This document shows, one piece after another, positions 1 to 8,173 of a DNA stretch of 64,000 nt; the stretch's first letter is position 1, and each line of letters begins with the position of its first letter. The stretch covers positions 39,549 through 103,548 of the forward strand of contig JAEOSU010000027.1 in NCBI GenBank assembly GCA_016840165.1, written 5' to 3'. Below the pieces are notes generated by a model that was not told where the DNA came from, did no database searches, and was given only the letters and a program-made list of their open reading frames with translations. The position numbers and the translations under genes are program-made. This stretch comes from Promethearchaeota archaeon. GTDB lineage: Archaea; Asgardarchaeota; Lokiarchaeia; Sigyniarchaeales; SOKP01.

Positions 1-11
1 TTATTTGAATT

Positions 12-539
12 TTAAATCCATTTATTTGCTAATAAAAGCGAAATGCTTCCATAGAAAAAACCATTTACAACTCCAGCAATAAAAACTGAAATGATTGTTC
101 CTACCTCTCCAAATGAATTAACCATATCAAACCAAACCACACCAAGATTAGCAGAGTAGATTTGTCCTATTCCAAATAAGATAGCATATACCCCAGAAGC
201 AAGTAGTGCTGTTGTAAACCATGCACCAAATCCCGTTTGATTATTATCTCCCAATCTAGCCCCAACGATAATTGCAACTAAAGGGGGAATAATAAGTCCA
301 AGGAAAATTATAAGTATAGATACTATTTCTAATGGAGCAGCATTGATTAATCCAACAATCCCATTATCTGTCCAAGCAACACCAGGTATTATAGCAATAG
401 GAGAGAAAAATCCTGCAATAATATAGAAAACATCTGTTGCGGGATAACCAGCTACAAGAAATATAGCAAGTAATACAAATAATGCATTTAATCCAATATA
501 TATTACAAGTGTTATAAGAAACGTTTTTAAGAAATTCAT
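12..539 (-). CDS. Small multi-pass membrane protein, function unknown
   Basis: A 175-residue hydrophobic protein with four or five predicted membrane segments: one at about residues 5-30, others around 36-52, 68-95, 105-130 and 145-172. The loops are short, and a charged stretch (GARLGDNNQTG) lies near the middle. No catalytic motif is visible and I do not recognise the family. It runs leftward and ends near the window edge. A TATA-like AT-rich element lies about 60 nt upstream of the start. It is a real gene by length, hydrophobic pattern and clean ORF, but its role is unknown. Confidence 0.7.
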   Translation of the reverse strand: MNFLKTFLITLVIYIGLNALFVLLAIFLVAGYPATDVFYIIAGFFSPIAIIPGVAWTDNGIVGLINAAPLEIVSILIIFLGLIIPPLVAIIVGARLGDNNQTGFGAWFTTALLASGVYAILFGIGQIYSANLGVVWFDMVNSFGEVGTIISVFIAGVVNGFFYGSISLLLANKWI

Positions 540-740
540 TTATTTCAAATCCATATTTTTGTGTTTAAGATTTCTATATGTTATACTAAGTTCTTTCAAA
601 TATATAAATTTTTTAGAGATTTGTAATTTTTATCAATTTGATCCCCTCATATAACAACTTATTTTTAAAATCGGACAAATTAAGAGCATCATATCAATAA
701 TTTTATACTAAAAATTTATCAAACCTTTACGAAATATTAC

Positions 741-1286
741 TTATAATTTAAATTGAGGATTTTTTTCAAAAGCTTCCTTAAATATAGCACCATTTTCAAC
801 ATACTCACCAGAAGTCATCTCTCCTATAAGTTTACCTTGTGTTTCTAATTCTTTTTTGATTTTAGCAGGAATCCCAACTGCTAAAGTTCGAGGGGGTATA
901 ACTTTATTGACCAATACAGCTCCAGCGCCAATCATTGCACCCTCACCTAATTTCGTATTATGTAATACTTTCGCACCTATTCCAACTAAACAACCGTTAT
1001 TTATTGTAGTTGGTCCATGAATCATAGCATGATGTCCGATGATACAATTATCACCAATAATAACGGACTTACCCTTCTCAATATGAATAGCAACATGTTC
1101 TTGAATACTCGTATTTTCTCCTATACGAATTGTACCCCAATCTCCTCTCAAGACTGCGCCAAACCAAATGTTAGAACCTTTTCCTATGGTTACGTCTCCA
1201 ATAATCACCGCTGTGGGAGCTATAAAAACTGAATCATGAATTTGGGGTTTTATTCCGGTTACTGGACTTGGGATTATTATTACCAT
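741..1286 (-). CDS. Gamma-carbonic anhydrase-like left-handed beta-helix protein
   Basis: A 181-residue protein made of hexapeptide repeats, of the gamma-carbonic anhydrase / PaaY-YrdA type. The zinc-ligand histidine pattern is present: His in QEHVAIHIEKG and the pair in GHHAMIHG. Repeats run through GDNCIIGH, NNGCLVGIGAKVL and GEGAMIGAGAVL, and the family ending IPPRTLAVGIPAKI is followed by a short helix. The length is normal for the single-domain family. Such proteins form trimers with zinc or iron at subunit interfaces. Many are not proven carbonic anhydrases, so the substrate is uncertain. The gene is monocistronic by spacing. Confidence 0.88.
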   Translation of the reverse strand: MVIIIPSPVTGIKPQIHDSVFIAPTAVIIGDVTIGKGSNIWFGAVLRGDWGTIRIGENTSIQEHVAIHIEKGKSVIIGDNCIIGHHAMIHGPTTINNGCLVGIGAKVLHNTKLGEGAMIGAGAVLVNKVIPPRTLAVGIPAKIKKELETQGKLIGEMTSGEYVENGAIFKEAFEKNPQFKL

Positions 1287-1389
1287 TTATTACCACTTTC
1301 AAACTTAAGATTTTAAAATAAGAAATTAATAAATCTTTATTAGAATTTTTATTATGTTTTAATAGTATTTAATTAAAGCAAAAGAGGGG

Positions 1390-1490
1390 TTATTCACTCC
1401 AAAATTCTTGATTAAATTCCTTTAAATCATAGGGCGACCATGCTTTGGGTGGCTCAGCATTTTTAACAAATTTATGAGTAAAACTATAAT
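1390..1490 (-). other. Out-of-frame C-terminal continuation of the GNAT gene
   Basis: If one T is removed from the coding-strand TTT at about 1491-1493, the GNAT frame reads past the TAG at 1484. It then continues YSFTHKFVKNAEPPKAWSPY and DLKEFNQEFWSE before a TAA at 1390-1392. The composition (Trp, Pro, charged residues) is protein-like and unlike the intergenic DNA nearby. Either the assembly has a one-base error, or the gene carries a real recent frameshift. There is no start codon for an independent gene. Confidence 0.5.
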
Positions 1491-2056
1491 AAATAATCAT
1501 CAAGTTCTTCAAAACCAAGACTCTTGATAAATAGATAAGCCTTTTTGTTGTCTCTAGAGACTCTACATCTTAATTCGTCTATTCCTTTATTCTTAAAGTA
1601 ATTCCATATTTCTAGCCCCAGAATGGTGCCAAAACCTCTGCGTTGAAGTTCAGGAAGGACACCTAAAGCAGAGATCACACCTATTTTATTTTCTTCTCCA
1701 GTGTAATGAACAATCGCGAATCCAACATATTTATCATCCAGATTTGCGAGCAAAAATATAATATTAGGATCCTTAATTAATTTTGTTAATAATTCATTAG
1801 AAAAAGGTTTATAGGGCATTTTTGTTGATGACCAGATATTTTTATGTAATTTGATAAAGATATTAGCATCTAATATAGTAGCTTCACGAATTTGTATTTT
1901 TTTTATTGGCCTTTCAATTTTTCTTTTTAACTTCTTTTCAAATTCAGTCGAAATTTTTTTAATAGGAAGACTCATATGAATATAATTCTCATCCTCTTTC
2001 AAAAGATCTAATGTGTCTCCTAATGAATGTAAAATAATTGATCTAAACCATTCCAT
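1484..2056 (-). CDS. GNAT-family N-acetyltransferase, apparently frameshifted near the 3' end
   Basis: A 190-residue protein whose residues about 58-185 form a GNAT fold. IREATILDANIFIKLH is the first strand/helix, GVISALGVLPELQRRGFGT is the acetyl-CoA binding strand with the Q/R-x-x-G-x-G loop, and NKKAYLFIKSLGFEEL is the terminal helix/strand. The first 55 residues are an unassigned N-terminal extension. The annotated frame stops right after the last GNAT strand. A good reading frame continues on the same strand one frame over (see 1390-1490), so the natural protein probably has about 32 more residues. The acyl acceptor is unknown. Confidence 0.8.
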   Translation of the reverse strand: MEWFRSIILHSLGDTLDLLKEDENYIHMSLPIKKISTEFEKKLKRKIERPIKKIQIREATILDANIFIKLHKNIWSSTKMPYKPFSNELLTKLIKDPNIIFLLANLDDKYVGFAIVHYTGEENKIGVISALGVLPELQRRGFGTILGLEIWNYFKNKGIDELRCRVSRDNKKAYLFIKSLGFEELDDYLL

Positions 2057-2215
2057 ACTAAAATCTCAAATTTAATTTTTATTTAGAAATTTCAAATTTC
2101 CCTACAAACCATTTAGATAATTGCGAAAAATCTTTAATATAATTAAAGAATTGTTAAATAATTTAATTATTCAGCATTCCTTTTAATTAATAGAAATAAT
2201 TAGAGTGCATCTCAT

Positions 2216-3160
2216 ATGTCAGTAAAGCAACTCCAAGAAGAGATTTTAAAGTTGAAGAAAAAAAATGATGTTACTATCCTTGCTCATTATTATCAATCAA
2301 TTGGTATACAAGACATTGCAGATTACTTAGGAGATTCTCTTGGTTTGTCAAGAATCGTTAATGAAAAAGTAACTTCCGAATATGTAATTTTTGCTGGTGT
2401 GCTTTTTATGGCAGAAACCGCTTCAATCTTAAATCAAGAGAAGCATATTTTAATGCCTAATAAGAATGCTGGATGTTCATTAGCAGACTATTTAACTCCA
2501 GATCTAATTTATAAGTTTAGAAAGATGCACCCTGAACTTCCTGTAGTGACCTATGTCAATAGTACTGCTGCTGTCAAAGCTGTTTCTGACATTTCATGTA
2601 CCTCTTCAAACGCCGTAAATATCGTCCAAAAGATCAGTCACGAATTCAATGTTAATAAAGTTTTATTCGGTCCAGATTCAAATTTAGCCGATTTTGTAGA
2701 GCAAAAATCAAATATTAAAACTATTAAAATGCCCGAAAACGGTCATTGTGCTGTACATTCACAAATTACTCCTAAAGATGTATTTGAATCCCGGAAAAAA
2801 TATTCTGATGCTTTGGTATTAGTTCATCCTGAATGCATTAGAAAAGTAAGAGATCTAGCTGATTTTGCTGGATCAACAGCACAGATGTATAATAGAGTTA
2901 AAAATAGTCGATCAGATGAAAAAAAATTTATCATTGGTACTGAATGTGGAATGCTAGAGCGTATGGCAAAAGATTTTCCCGAGAAAGAATTTTACTTGTT
3001 GAAAGATGAGATTACGTGTTTTGATATGAAAAAAAATAATTTATCTCAAATTAAATATCTCCTAAATAATTTAGATGATAAAGATTTTGAGGTGCGAGTT
3101 CCTCCCAAAATTGCCGAGCAAGCCTTAAAACCCATTAATAAGATGTTAGAATTTTCTTAA
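2216..3160 (+). CDS. nadA: Quinolinate synthase
   Basis: Condenses iminoaspartate with dihydroxyacetone phosphate to quinolinate in de novo NAD synthesis, using an oxygen-sensitive 4Fe-4S cluster. At 314 residues it matches the usual archaeal length. It has the N-terminal LAHYYQ and GDSLGLS motifs, Cys87 in NKNAGCSLAD, SCTSSNA, Cys in NGHCAVH, VHPEC and the last cluster-region Cys in GTECGM. These are the family's three conserved cluster cysteines in three pseudo-symmetric domains. No nadB or nadC gene is adjacent, so the rest of the pathway lies elsewhere. The neighbouring 3172-4665 gene converges on it. Confidence 0.96.
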   Translation: MSVKQLQEEILKLKKKNDVTILAHYYQSIGIQDIADYLGDSLGLSRIVNEKVTSEYVIFAGVLFMAETASILNQEKHILMPNKNAGCSLADYLTPDLIYKFRKMHPELPVVTYVNSTAAVKAVSDISCTSSNAVNIVQKISHEFNVNKVLFGPDSNLADFVEQKSNIKTIKMPENGHCAVHSQITPKDVFESRKKYSDALVLVHPECIRKVRDLADFAGSTAQMYNRVKNSRSDEKKFIIGTECGMLERMAKDFPEKEFYLLKDEITCFDMKKNNLSQIKYLLNNLDDKDFEVRVPPKIAEQALKPINKMLEFS

Positions 3161-3171
3161 AACTACCATCT

Positions 3172-4665
3172 TCATTTTGATTTAAGAAGAAACTGGGTAA
3201 TTTTCAATTGTTTTCTGTCATCGAGATATTTTAAGAATGCTCTAGTCGGTTTTCCGGTTGGAATTGCACTAGATTTAGTTTTCGTTTCGTATCTCTGAAT
3301 ATCACGATGAGAAAATTGATGTTCATTCATTTGATCGTTGAACTTGAATAGCCATTTAACAAAATTTTTATATAACCTTCCGTTAATTCCAGCTTTTGAT
3401 TTATGGTATTTCTCATAATATTCAACGTCTTTATCAGAGTATTCGGTATAATAACGATAATTCTGGCCCATCCAAAAAATATGAGAAACAGAATCTGGAA
3501 AATCACTAATTCTACAGTTTGTTAATTTTACTTTCTTTAAGGACTCCATATCTGCTAAAAATTCGGGAATCTCGTGTATATCCATATTTTCCGAAAGATC
3601 GAGAGTTTCTAAATGCTTTAATCCTTTAATACCTTCAATTTTTTTAATATAATTATTCTTTAAATTTAATTCTTTTAAATTTATTAAATTTTCAAGACCG
3701 CTTATCATTGATATTCTATTATTACTCAAATCTAATTTCTCTATAGACTTGGAAATATTATTTATTCCTTGAATATCTAGAATGTTATCTATCATTTTAT
3801 TCGACAAATTAAGTGTTTTGTCAATTAAAAGTCCAATTAGATTATCATGATACTTAACAAGATTAAAATCTAAATCCTCATAATTTATTTGGGCTTTATT
3901 TAAAAATTTTAAAAGAGGAAACCCCCGGTGATTTTTATATTTATTATAAATAAATTCCACATAAGTTCGCAGAAACTCAATAGGTATTTTTTCCATAGCC
4001 TTAATAAGGATTAAATATTTGTAGGAAAAACGAAAGTTGCCCAAAAATTTGGATGTAGATTTTTTAGCGTTGTTAACTGCATCTTGATTATGAAAATCCT
4101 CCAGATATGCAATTATTTTACGTGAATATTCATCAATTGAGGGAAAATCAATATCCACTAAAACACTTTCAAATTCTTCTTCATTAAGATAGTATAAGTA
4201 TCCATTTTGAGTTAAAAAGCGAACAACACTCGGATGGCCAGTAGCATAACGAATTGCGATCTCTTCTTTGAATCTACTATTAGCTAATGGATCTCCTGAA
4301 TCTGATAGCGCCTTCAGTAATGGAAATGCTAAGTTGCGATGTAATATTCGAGTATCGTAGTTATTATCCACCCAAGCTTGAATATTTGAACAATGTCCCC
4401 AAAACTCGGTTTCAGGGGGGATTAAATTATGATTACGCTCCATCTTACGATCTAACTTTGACGCAGCTTCATCTATTGATCTAATCTCGTCATATTCCTT
4501 TATCTTGTCTACAGGAATGTTTAGTAAAAGATACATACATTGTCGAAAAGGTCGATTATTGACGTATATGACTGTCCTTCGATTCTCTAATCTTAAGCTT
4601 AAGTATTTATTTATTTTAAACTCATTATTAATTGGCCTTTTATCTATAGATGGATTGACAAACAT
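3172..4665 (-). CDS. Leucine-rich-repeat protein
   Basis: A 497-residue protein. Residues about 305-400 hold four or five leucine-rich repeats of the LxxLxLxxNxI type (IEKLDLSNNRIS, LKELNLKNNYIKKIEGI, LETLDLSENMDI, LKKVKLTNCRISDFP). The N-terminal 290 residues are helical and HEAT-like (LLKALSDSGDPLANSRFKEEI, IRYATGHPSVVRFL), and the C-terminal 100 residues are basic and aromatic. There is no signal peptide, so it should be cytoplasmic. LRR proteins are abundant in Asgard archaea and usually act as binding scaffolds. It lies immediately downstream of, and co-directional with, the cryptic ubiquitin-like gene. That placement suggests a possible substrate or adaptor role, which is only inference. 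Confidence 0.75.
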   Translation of the reverse strand: MFVNPSIDKRPINNEFKINKYLSLRLENRRTVIYVNNRPFRQCMYLLLNIPVDKIKEYDEIRSIDEAASKLDRKMERNHNLIPPETEFWGHCSNIQAWVDNNYDTRILHRNLAFPLLKALSDSGDPLANSRFKEEIAIRYATGHPSVVRFLTQNGYLYYLNEEEFESVLVDIDFPSIDEYSRKIIAYLEDFHNQDAVNNAKKSTSKFLGNFRFSYKYLILIKAMEKIPIEFLRTYVEFIYNKYKNHRGFPLLKFLNKAQINYEDLDFNLVKYHDNLIGLLIDKTLNLSNKMIDNILDIQGINNISKSIEKLDLSNNRISMISGLENLINLKELNLKNNYIKKIEGIKGLKHLETLDLSENMDIHEIPEFLADMESLKKVKLTNCRISDFPDSVSHIFWMGQNYRYYTEYSDKDVEYYEKYHKSKAGINGRLYKNFVKWLFKFNDQMNEHQFSHRDIQRYETKTKSSAIPTGKPTRAFLKYLDDRKQLKITQFLLKSK

Positions 4666-4810
4666 GACTAAATAGATGATGTACAGAGATGAAAGGAAGG
4701 ATTTTTGTTATTTCAAAAATAATAAATTAAACTATATAAAACCAAGGGCTATACAAATTTTTAAAAAAAATAAAAAAAAATATCAAAAAAAGCTGTTAAG
4801 AGATTCCTAT

Positions 4811-5065
4811 TTAGGCTCCACCAGCTTGGGTTGCCATTACGGTTATTACATCTTTTTTAGGATGGATACCGACCTTAGCGAACTTTAGATTGTCGGGTAA
4901 TACTTTTCCTTTGAAAATAAATTGGATCGCTAAAATTGGATTAAGTTTATACTCTCTTTGAACAGTTTTCTTAATTTCTGCTATAGATTGATTAGGATCT
5001 ACCTCAATAAGCTTAATTGCTTGATCGGGTGGAACACCAGTAAGTCTAAATCGATATTGGGTAAT
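4811..5065 (-). CDS. Ubiquitin-like beta-grasp protein with a Gly-Gly-Ala tail, AUU start
   Basis: A cryptic 84-residue gene with no ATG/GTG/TTG start. The coding strand reads GGTGA, 6 nt, then ATT at 5065-5063; an in-frame TGA lies 6 nt upstream of the ATT, so no longer product is possible. The protein begins TQYRFRLTGVPPDQAIK after the start and continues IEVDPNQSIAEIKKTV (strand 2 and helix). It then has IQFIFKGKVLPDNLKFAKVG (the ubiquitin LIFAGKQLEDGRTL region) and HPKKDVITVMATQAGGA. It ends in Gly-Gly plus one Ala, the form of a ubiquitin precursor needing one residue trimmed. Length and motif order match ubiquitin and SAMP/Urm-like folds. No E1 or E2 is adjacent; a JAMM protein lies at 58747. 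Only the start codon and the conjugation partner are uncertain. Confidence 0.85.
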   Translation of the reverse strand: MTQYRFRLTGVPPDQAIKLIEVDPNQSIAEIKKTVQREYKLNPILAIQFIFKGKVLPDNLKFAKVGIHPKKDVITVMATQAGGA

Positions 5066-5071
5066 CTTTTT

Positions 5072-5076
5072 TCACC
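5072..5076 (-). promoter_or_regulatory. Shine-Dalgarno GGTGA that sets the AUU start of the ubiquitin-like gene
   Basis: The coding strand reads AAGGTGA then AAAAAG then ATT. The 6-nt spacer is the same as at 25552 and 60390, and as for the GTG start at 7985, which supports initiation at ATT. Confidence 0.7.
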
Positions 5077-5220
5077 TTGAGTTTTTTTATAATTTGATAA
5101 TTTTATCTTAATTTAATAATTAGTCTTGTAATTAAGATATAAGGTAAACGGTCTAACAGAGTATACTTTAGTATGAGTATTATGCTCATATATAAAGAAA
5201 AATTGAGATTCTCACTAATT

Positions 5221-5406
5221 TTAAAATCGAAACGGTTCTGGGGGCGGAGTAGGTGGACCAGGTGGATAAGGTCCGGGAGATGGACCTGGTCTCGATGGAC
5301 CACGTCCTATTCGGTTTTCGATTTGTGAAATTCTTGCTTCTATTTTGCCTAGTCTCTCTTCTATTCTTTTTATTCTTTCAATTATATTTGGAGTGTCTAT
5401 TCCCAT
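5221..5406 (-). CDS. Small coiled-coil protein with a proline-rich tail
   Basis: A 61-residue protein. Residues 8-33 form a short parallel-type coiled coil with heptad I/L spacing (IIERIKRIEERLGKIEARIS, then QIENRI). Residues 34-61 are almost entirely Pro/Gly with a PFRF end. It lies upstream of the ubiquitin-like gene on the same strand, about 155 nt away. The coiled coil implies oligomerisation, and the proline-rich tail could be a docking peptide for an SH3/WW/profilin-like partner. That is inference only. The ORF stands out from its surroundings by its high G+C proline codons. I do not recognise a family. Confidence 0.6.
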   Translation of the reverse strand: MGIDTPNIIERIKRIEERLGKIEARISQIENRIGRGPSRPGPSPGPYPPGPPTPPPEPFRF

Positions 5407-5594
5407 TATTTAAATTCACATTCTTTTTACATTTTTATATTTTGATTATATTGATTAATTAAAATCTTCAAGATCAATTTATATCTAAGAAATCCCGACT
5501 TTAATCATTACTTAAAGATTAAGGTACTATACCAAATCTATAGTAAAATGTGTCATTATTAAAAATAAGTCTAAGTATAGGAAAAAAGTACAAC

Positions 5595-5604
5595 TTTATA
5601 TATT
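5595..5604 (+). promoter_or_regulatory. TATA box of the 5626 gene
   Basis: TTTATATATT is centred about 27 nt before the ATG, with an A/G-rich stretch just upstream where a BRE would be. That distance places transcription initiation at or next to the start codon, so the mRNA is probably leaderless; no Shine-Dalgarno is present. Confidence 0.6.
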
Positions 5605-5625
5605 AGAAAATGATATTAATTTTGT

Positions 5626-6717
5626 ATGGAAAGCTGGAATATTTCGAAAAAATTGAAAAATGACATGTTAAAGAAATCTGCTAACATTGAAGATAATAGC
5701 CGACGAATATTATTTATCTTAAGAAATTTAGGGCCGCAGAGGTTTACCAATTTAGTAAAATATTCAAATTTAAGCCGATCCACGGTTTCTAAATATCTTA
5801 AGCTTCATAGTAAGAATAATAACGTCGAACAGAAATTAATTACTGATAAAGATACCAATAATCAGTATCAAGGTTATGTCATTACCGAAAAAGGAATAGA
5901 GAAATTGGGCGAGGGTCCATTAAGACTAAAAGATGAGCTTTTAATTATCAATGAATTAAAGGAAAATGTACGTAGACTTGAGGAACTAATAGCCTTTTTC
6001 AAAAAAATTAATTTGGAAGACCCTTTTATCATCCATATCATAAGAATAGTATCGAAAATAGGAGATAATTTTTTTGAACTACAGCAAGATAGAGATTTGT
6101 TTTTATCATTGTTTTACATCTTTTATAATTCAATTCTCGGTCAGGGTGCATTAGCAAATAGATATTGGCGTTTTTATAAAGATGGAAGTCAAAAATTTAA
6201 AGGATATAAATTAAATATTGACCAGTTCTGTAAACTTTTTGAAGTGAGAAAGGAAGCAATAAATTATTTAGCTCGATTAAAATTAATTCAAAGCGATTTT
6301 GGATTTTATTTAATTAAACGTGAGAATAGTGACTTCTATTTTCATGAAGAGGATCTACTCGGCACTACAACTTTAAGACTTATTAGGGATAGGTTGTTTG
6401 ATGAGATAATAAATTTACAGGAAGGTATATCAGAAGCAATATTTAACTTAGACATCATGTCTGAAGAAATAGCGGAACAATTAAGTGAAATGGGTCTAAT
6501 CTGGGGAGCAATTAAACACCAATTTCAGTTATTATTAGTAAATCTAATAGTAAAAATAGCGATTGATATGGGTTTTTTAGATATAGAACGAGAAAAACTA
6601 ATGAATGCAGTTGCTCAATCGAAAATGCTCACTCTCTCTAATGAAGGTAAAATGCTGCAGGAATCAATAGAAGAGGGGAAAATTTTACTTTCAAATTTAA
6701 ATATTCTTACAACGTAA
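5626..6717 (+). CDS. Winged-helix DNA-binding protein with a large helical C-terminal region
   Basis: A 363-residue protein. Residues about 22-100 are an archaeal winged helix: RRILFILRNLGPQRFTNLVK, a recognition helix SRSTVSKYLKLHS, and a wing ending in QGYVITEKGIEKLGEG. The rest is helical, with no motif I can name. One part (FCKLFEVRKEAINYLARLKLI) could be a second helix-turn-helix. It is probably a transcriptional regulator or a DNA-associated protein of lineage-specific type. The next gene (DUF362) starts 31 nt downstream in the same direction, so the two may be co-transcribed. Confidence 0.7.
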   Translation: MESWNISKKLKNDMLKKSANIEDNSRRILFILRNLGPQRFTNLVKYSNLSRSTVSKYLKLHSKNNNVEQKLITDKDTNNQYQGYVITEKGIEKLGEGPLRLKDELLIINELKENVRRLEELIAFFKKINLEDPFIIHIIRIVSKIGDNFFELQQDRDLFLSLFYIFYNSILGQGALANRYWRFYKDGSQKFKGYKLNIDQFCKLFEVRKEAINYLARLKLIQSDFGFYLIKRENSDFYFHEEDLLGTTTLRLIRDRLFDEIINLQEGISEAIFNLDIMSEEIAEQLSEMGLIWGAIKHQFQLLLVNLIVKIAIDMGFLDIEREKLMNAVAQSKMLTLSNEGKMLQESIEEGKILLSNLNILTT

Positions 6718-6748
6718 TAATTTTAAATTTTTAAAGATAAGATGTCTT

Positions 6749-7966
6749 ATGCTCAAAAGTATCGTTGCGATTCAAAAGATTAATAACGATGATGCAAAGA
6801 GTGCAGTGTTTAAAGCTCTCAATATGATTAATGCTGAAAAGCTCATGAATAAGGACAATATGTTGGTAGTTTTAAAACCAAACCTTTTAATTGGAAAACC
6901 TCCTGAAAGAGCGGTATGTACCCACCCTGAGATTGTTCGTTCCGTTATTCAATGGGTTAAGCAATTTAACCCATCAAAAATTATAGTATGTGATTCAGCA
7001 GGAGGTCAAAAACCAGGAGTGACCGAAGCTGCAATGAGAGACAGCGGAATTGATAAAGTCTGTGAGGAAGAGGGCGTAGAATGTATCCCTTTCGAAAAAA
7101 CGGAAAGAATTATTTATAAGGTTGAGAATCCCCTTGAACTTCAGGAATTTTCAAGTTCTCATCTACTAAAAGATGCAGATCTCATAATTAATCTTCCTAA
7201 AATTAAAACTCATGGCCAATGTAAGCTTACTTGTTGTATTAAAAATATGTTCGGAACCGTATTACTCGCAAATAAACCTAAAACTCATGCTCAAGCGGCG
7301 ACATTAGATCGATTCACTTCAGCACTAGTCGACATTTATTCCGTTTCGAAACCACAATTAACAATAATAGATGGATTTTATGCGATGGAGGGACAAGGGC
7401 CCTCGAGTGGCGATCCTGTAAAATTAGACTTAATTTTAGCAGGTTATGATGGCGTAGCATTAGATAGAACAGTATGTGAAATAATTGGGTTTAATCCTAA
7501 TGAAATTCTCTATTTAGCAAAAGCCGAACAAAAAAATCTTGGAACAACTATTCTATCTCAAATAAAGTTTATAGGCGAATCCATTGAGAATGTTAAAAGA
7601 AAGTTTAAACCTCCAAAGATTAGGCCCGTTTCGATGCCATTACCAAAATGGCTAGCGGATTACGTCGGACGGACAATTTTTAAAGCAAGAGTAAAATTTA
7701 ATCGTGATAAATGTAGATTATGTTCTACATGCTGGACTAACTGTCCAGTAGGTGCTATCACACCTCCGGAGCTAATTAAGAAGGGAAATATCCCTGAATG
7801 GAATAAAAGTAAATGCATAACCTGCTTTTGTTGTGTTGAGCTGTGTCCTTATGAAGCTGTTAAGTTTAGTATAAATTATATAAAAAATGCTTTATTCTCG
7901 TGGATGGGCTTAGGTTTAGTTGGATTTGTAGTTTTATTATCATTAATTATTTTATGGATAATTTAA
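6749..7966 (+). CDS. DUF362 family iron-sulfur protein with 2x[4Fe-4S] ferredoxin and membrane anchor
   Basis: A 405-residue protein. The first about 300 residues are a DUF362 domain: LKPNLLIGKPPERAVCTHPE, VCDSAGGQKPG, DLIINLPKIKTHG, TCCIKNMFGT and IIDGFYAMEGQGPSSGDP. A bacterial-type ferredoxin follows from about residue 321, with the two Cys sets CRLCSTCWTNCP and CITCFCCVELCP. A single C-terminal transmembrane helix (about 383-404) ends the protein. DUF362-ferredoxin proteins are common in anaerobes and are thought to be redox carriers, but no reaction is established. The C-terminal anchor is less common and places the redox centre at the membrane. Confidence 0.88.
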   Translation: MLKSIVAIQKINNDDAKSAVFKALNMINAEKLMNKDNMLVVLKPNLLIGKPPERAVCTHPEIVRSVIQWVKQFNPSKIIVCDSAGGQKPGVTEAAMRDSGIDKVCEEEGVECIPFEKTERIIYKVENPLELQEFSSSHLLKDADLIINLPKIKTHGQCKLTCCIKNMFGTVLLANKPKTHAQAATLDRFTSALVDIYSVSKPQLTIIDGFYAMEGQGPSSGDPVKLDLILAGYDGVALDRTVCEIIGFNPNEILYLAKAEQKNLGTTILSQIKFIGESIENVKRKFKPPKIRPVSMPLPKWLADYVGRTIFKARVKFNRDKCRLCSTCWTNCPVGAITPPELIKKGNIPEWNKSKCITCFCCVELCPYEAVKFSINYIKNALFSWMGLGLVGFVVLLSLIILWII

Positions 7967-7973
7967 TTATAGA

Positions 7974-7978
7974 GGTGA
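7974..7978 (+). promoter_or_regulatory. Shine-Dalgarno GGTGA choosing the GTG start at 7985
   Basis: AGAGGTGA is followed by 6 nt (AATAGT) and GTG GCC TGG. It shows the organism's preferred 6-nt spacing at a standard start codon and serves as a reference for the AUU cases. Confidence 0.7.
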
Positions 7979-7984
7979 AATAGT

Positions 7985-8170
7985 GTGGCCTGGGGTGGAT
8001 CTTTAAATAAAGATGGGTCTGATTATATTCGGAAATTAAAGGAAATAGAAAAGATCCTTAATTTTTTAGATGATTTTAAAAAATCACTAAAAGATGAGGA
8101 GAAAAAGAAAGTTGCTGAAGTAATAGATATCATTACAGATCATTTTAAAACTCTTTTCCAGGATAAATGA
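7985..8170 (+). CDS. Small charged helical protein, function unknown
   Basis: A 61-residue protein with a GTG start behind a strong GGTGA at 6-nt spacing, which supports real translation. After a short MAWGGSLNKDG segment it is one or two amphipathic helices (DYIRKLKEIEKILNFLDDFK, then LKDEEKKKVAEVIDII). It follows the DUF362 gene by 18 nt and is probably in its operon. It could be a small adaptor or a coiled-coil partner. No family is recognised. Confidence 0.65.
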   Translation: MAWGGSLNKDGSDYIRKLKEIEKILNFLDDFKKSLKDEEKKKVAEVIDIITDHFKTLFQDK

Positions 8171-8173
8171 AAT

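Noticed and set aside
4676..4888. 70-residue + strand ORF opposite the ubiquitin-like gene
   Set aside because: It lacks protein-like character (Lys/Asn/Tyr-rich, from AT-rich DNA) and overlaps the minus-strand modifier, which has motif support.
5103..5303. 66-residue minus ORF overlapping the coiled-coil gene
   Set aside because: It is the shadow frame of 5221-5406; the latter has a heptad pattern and a proline tail.
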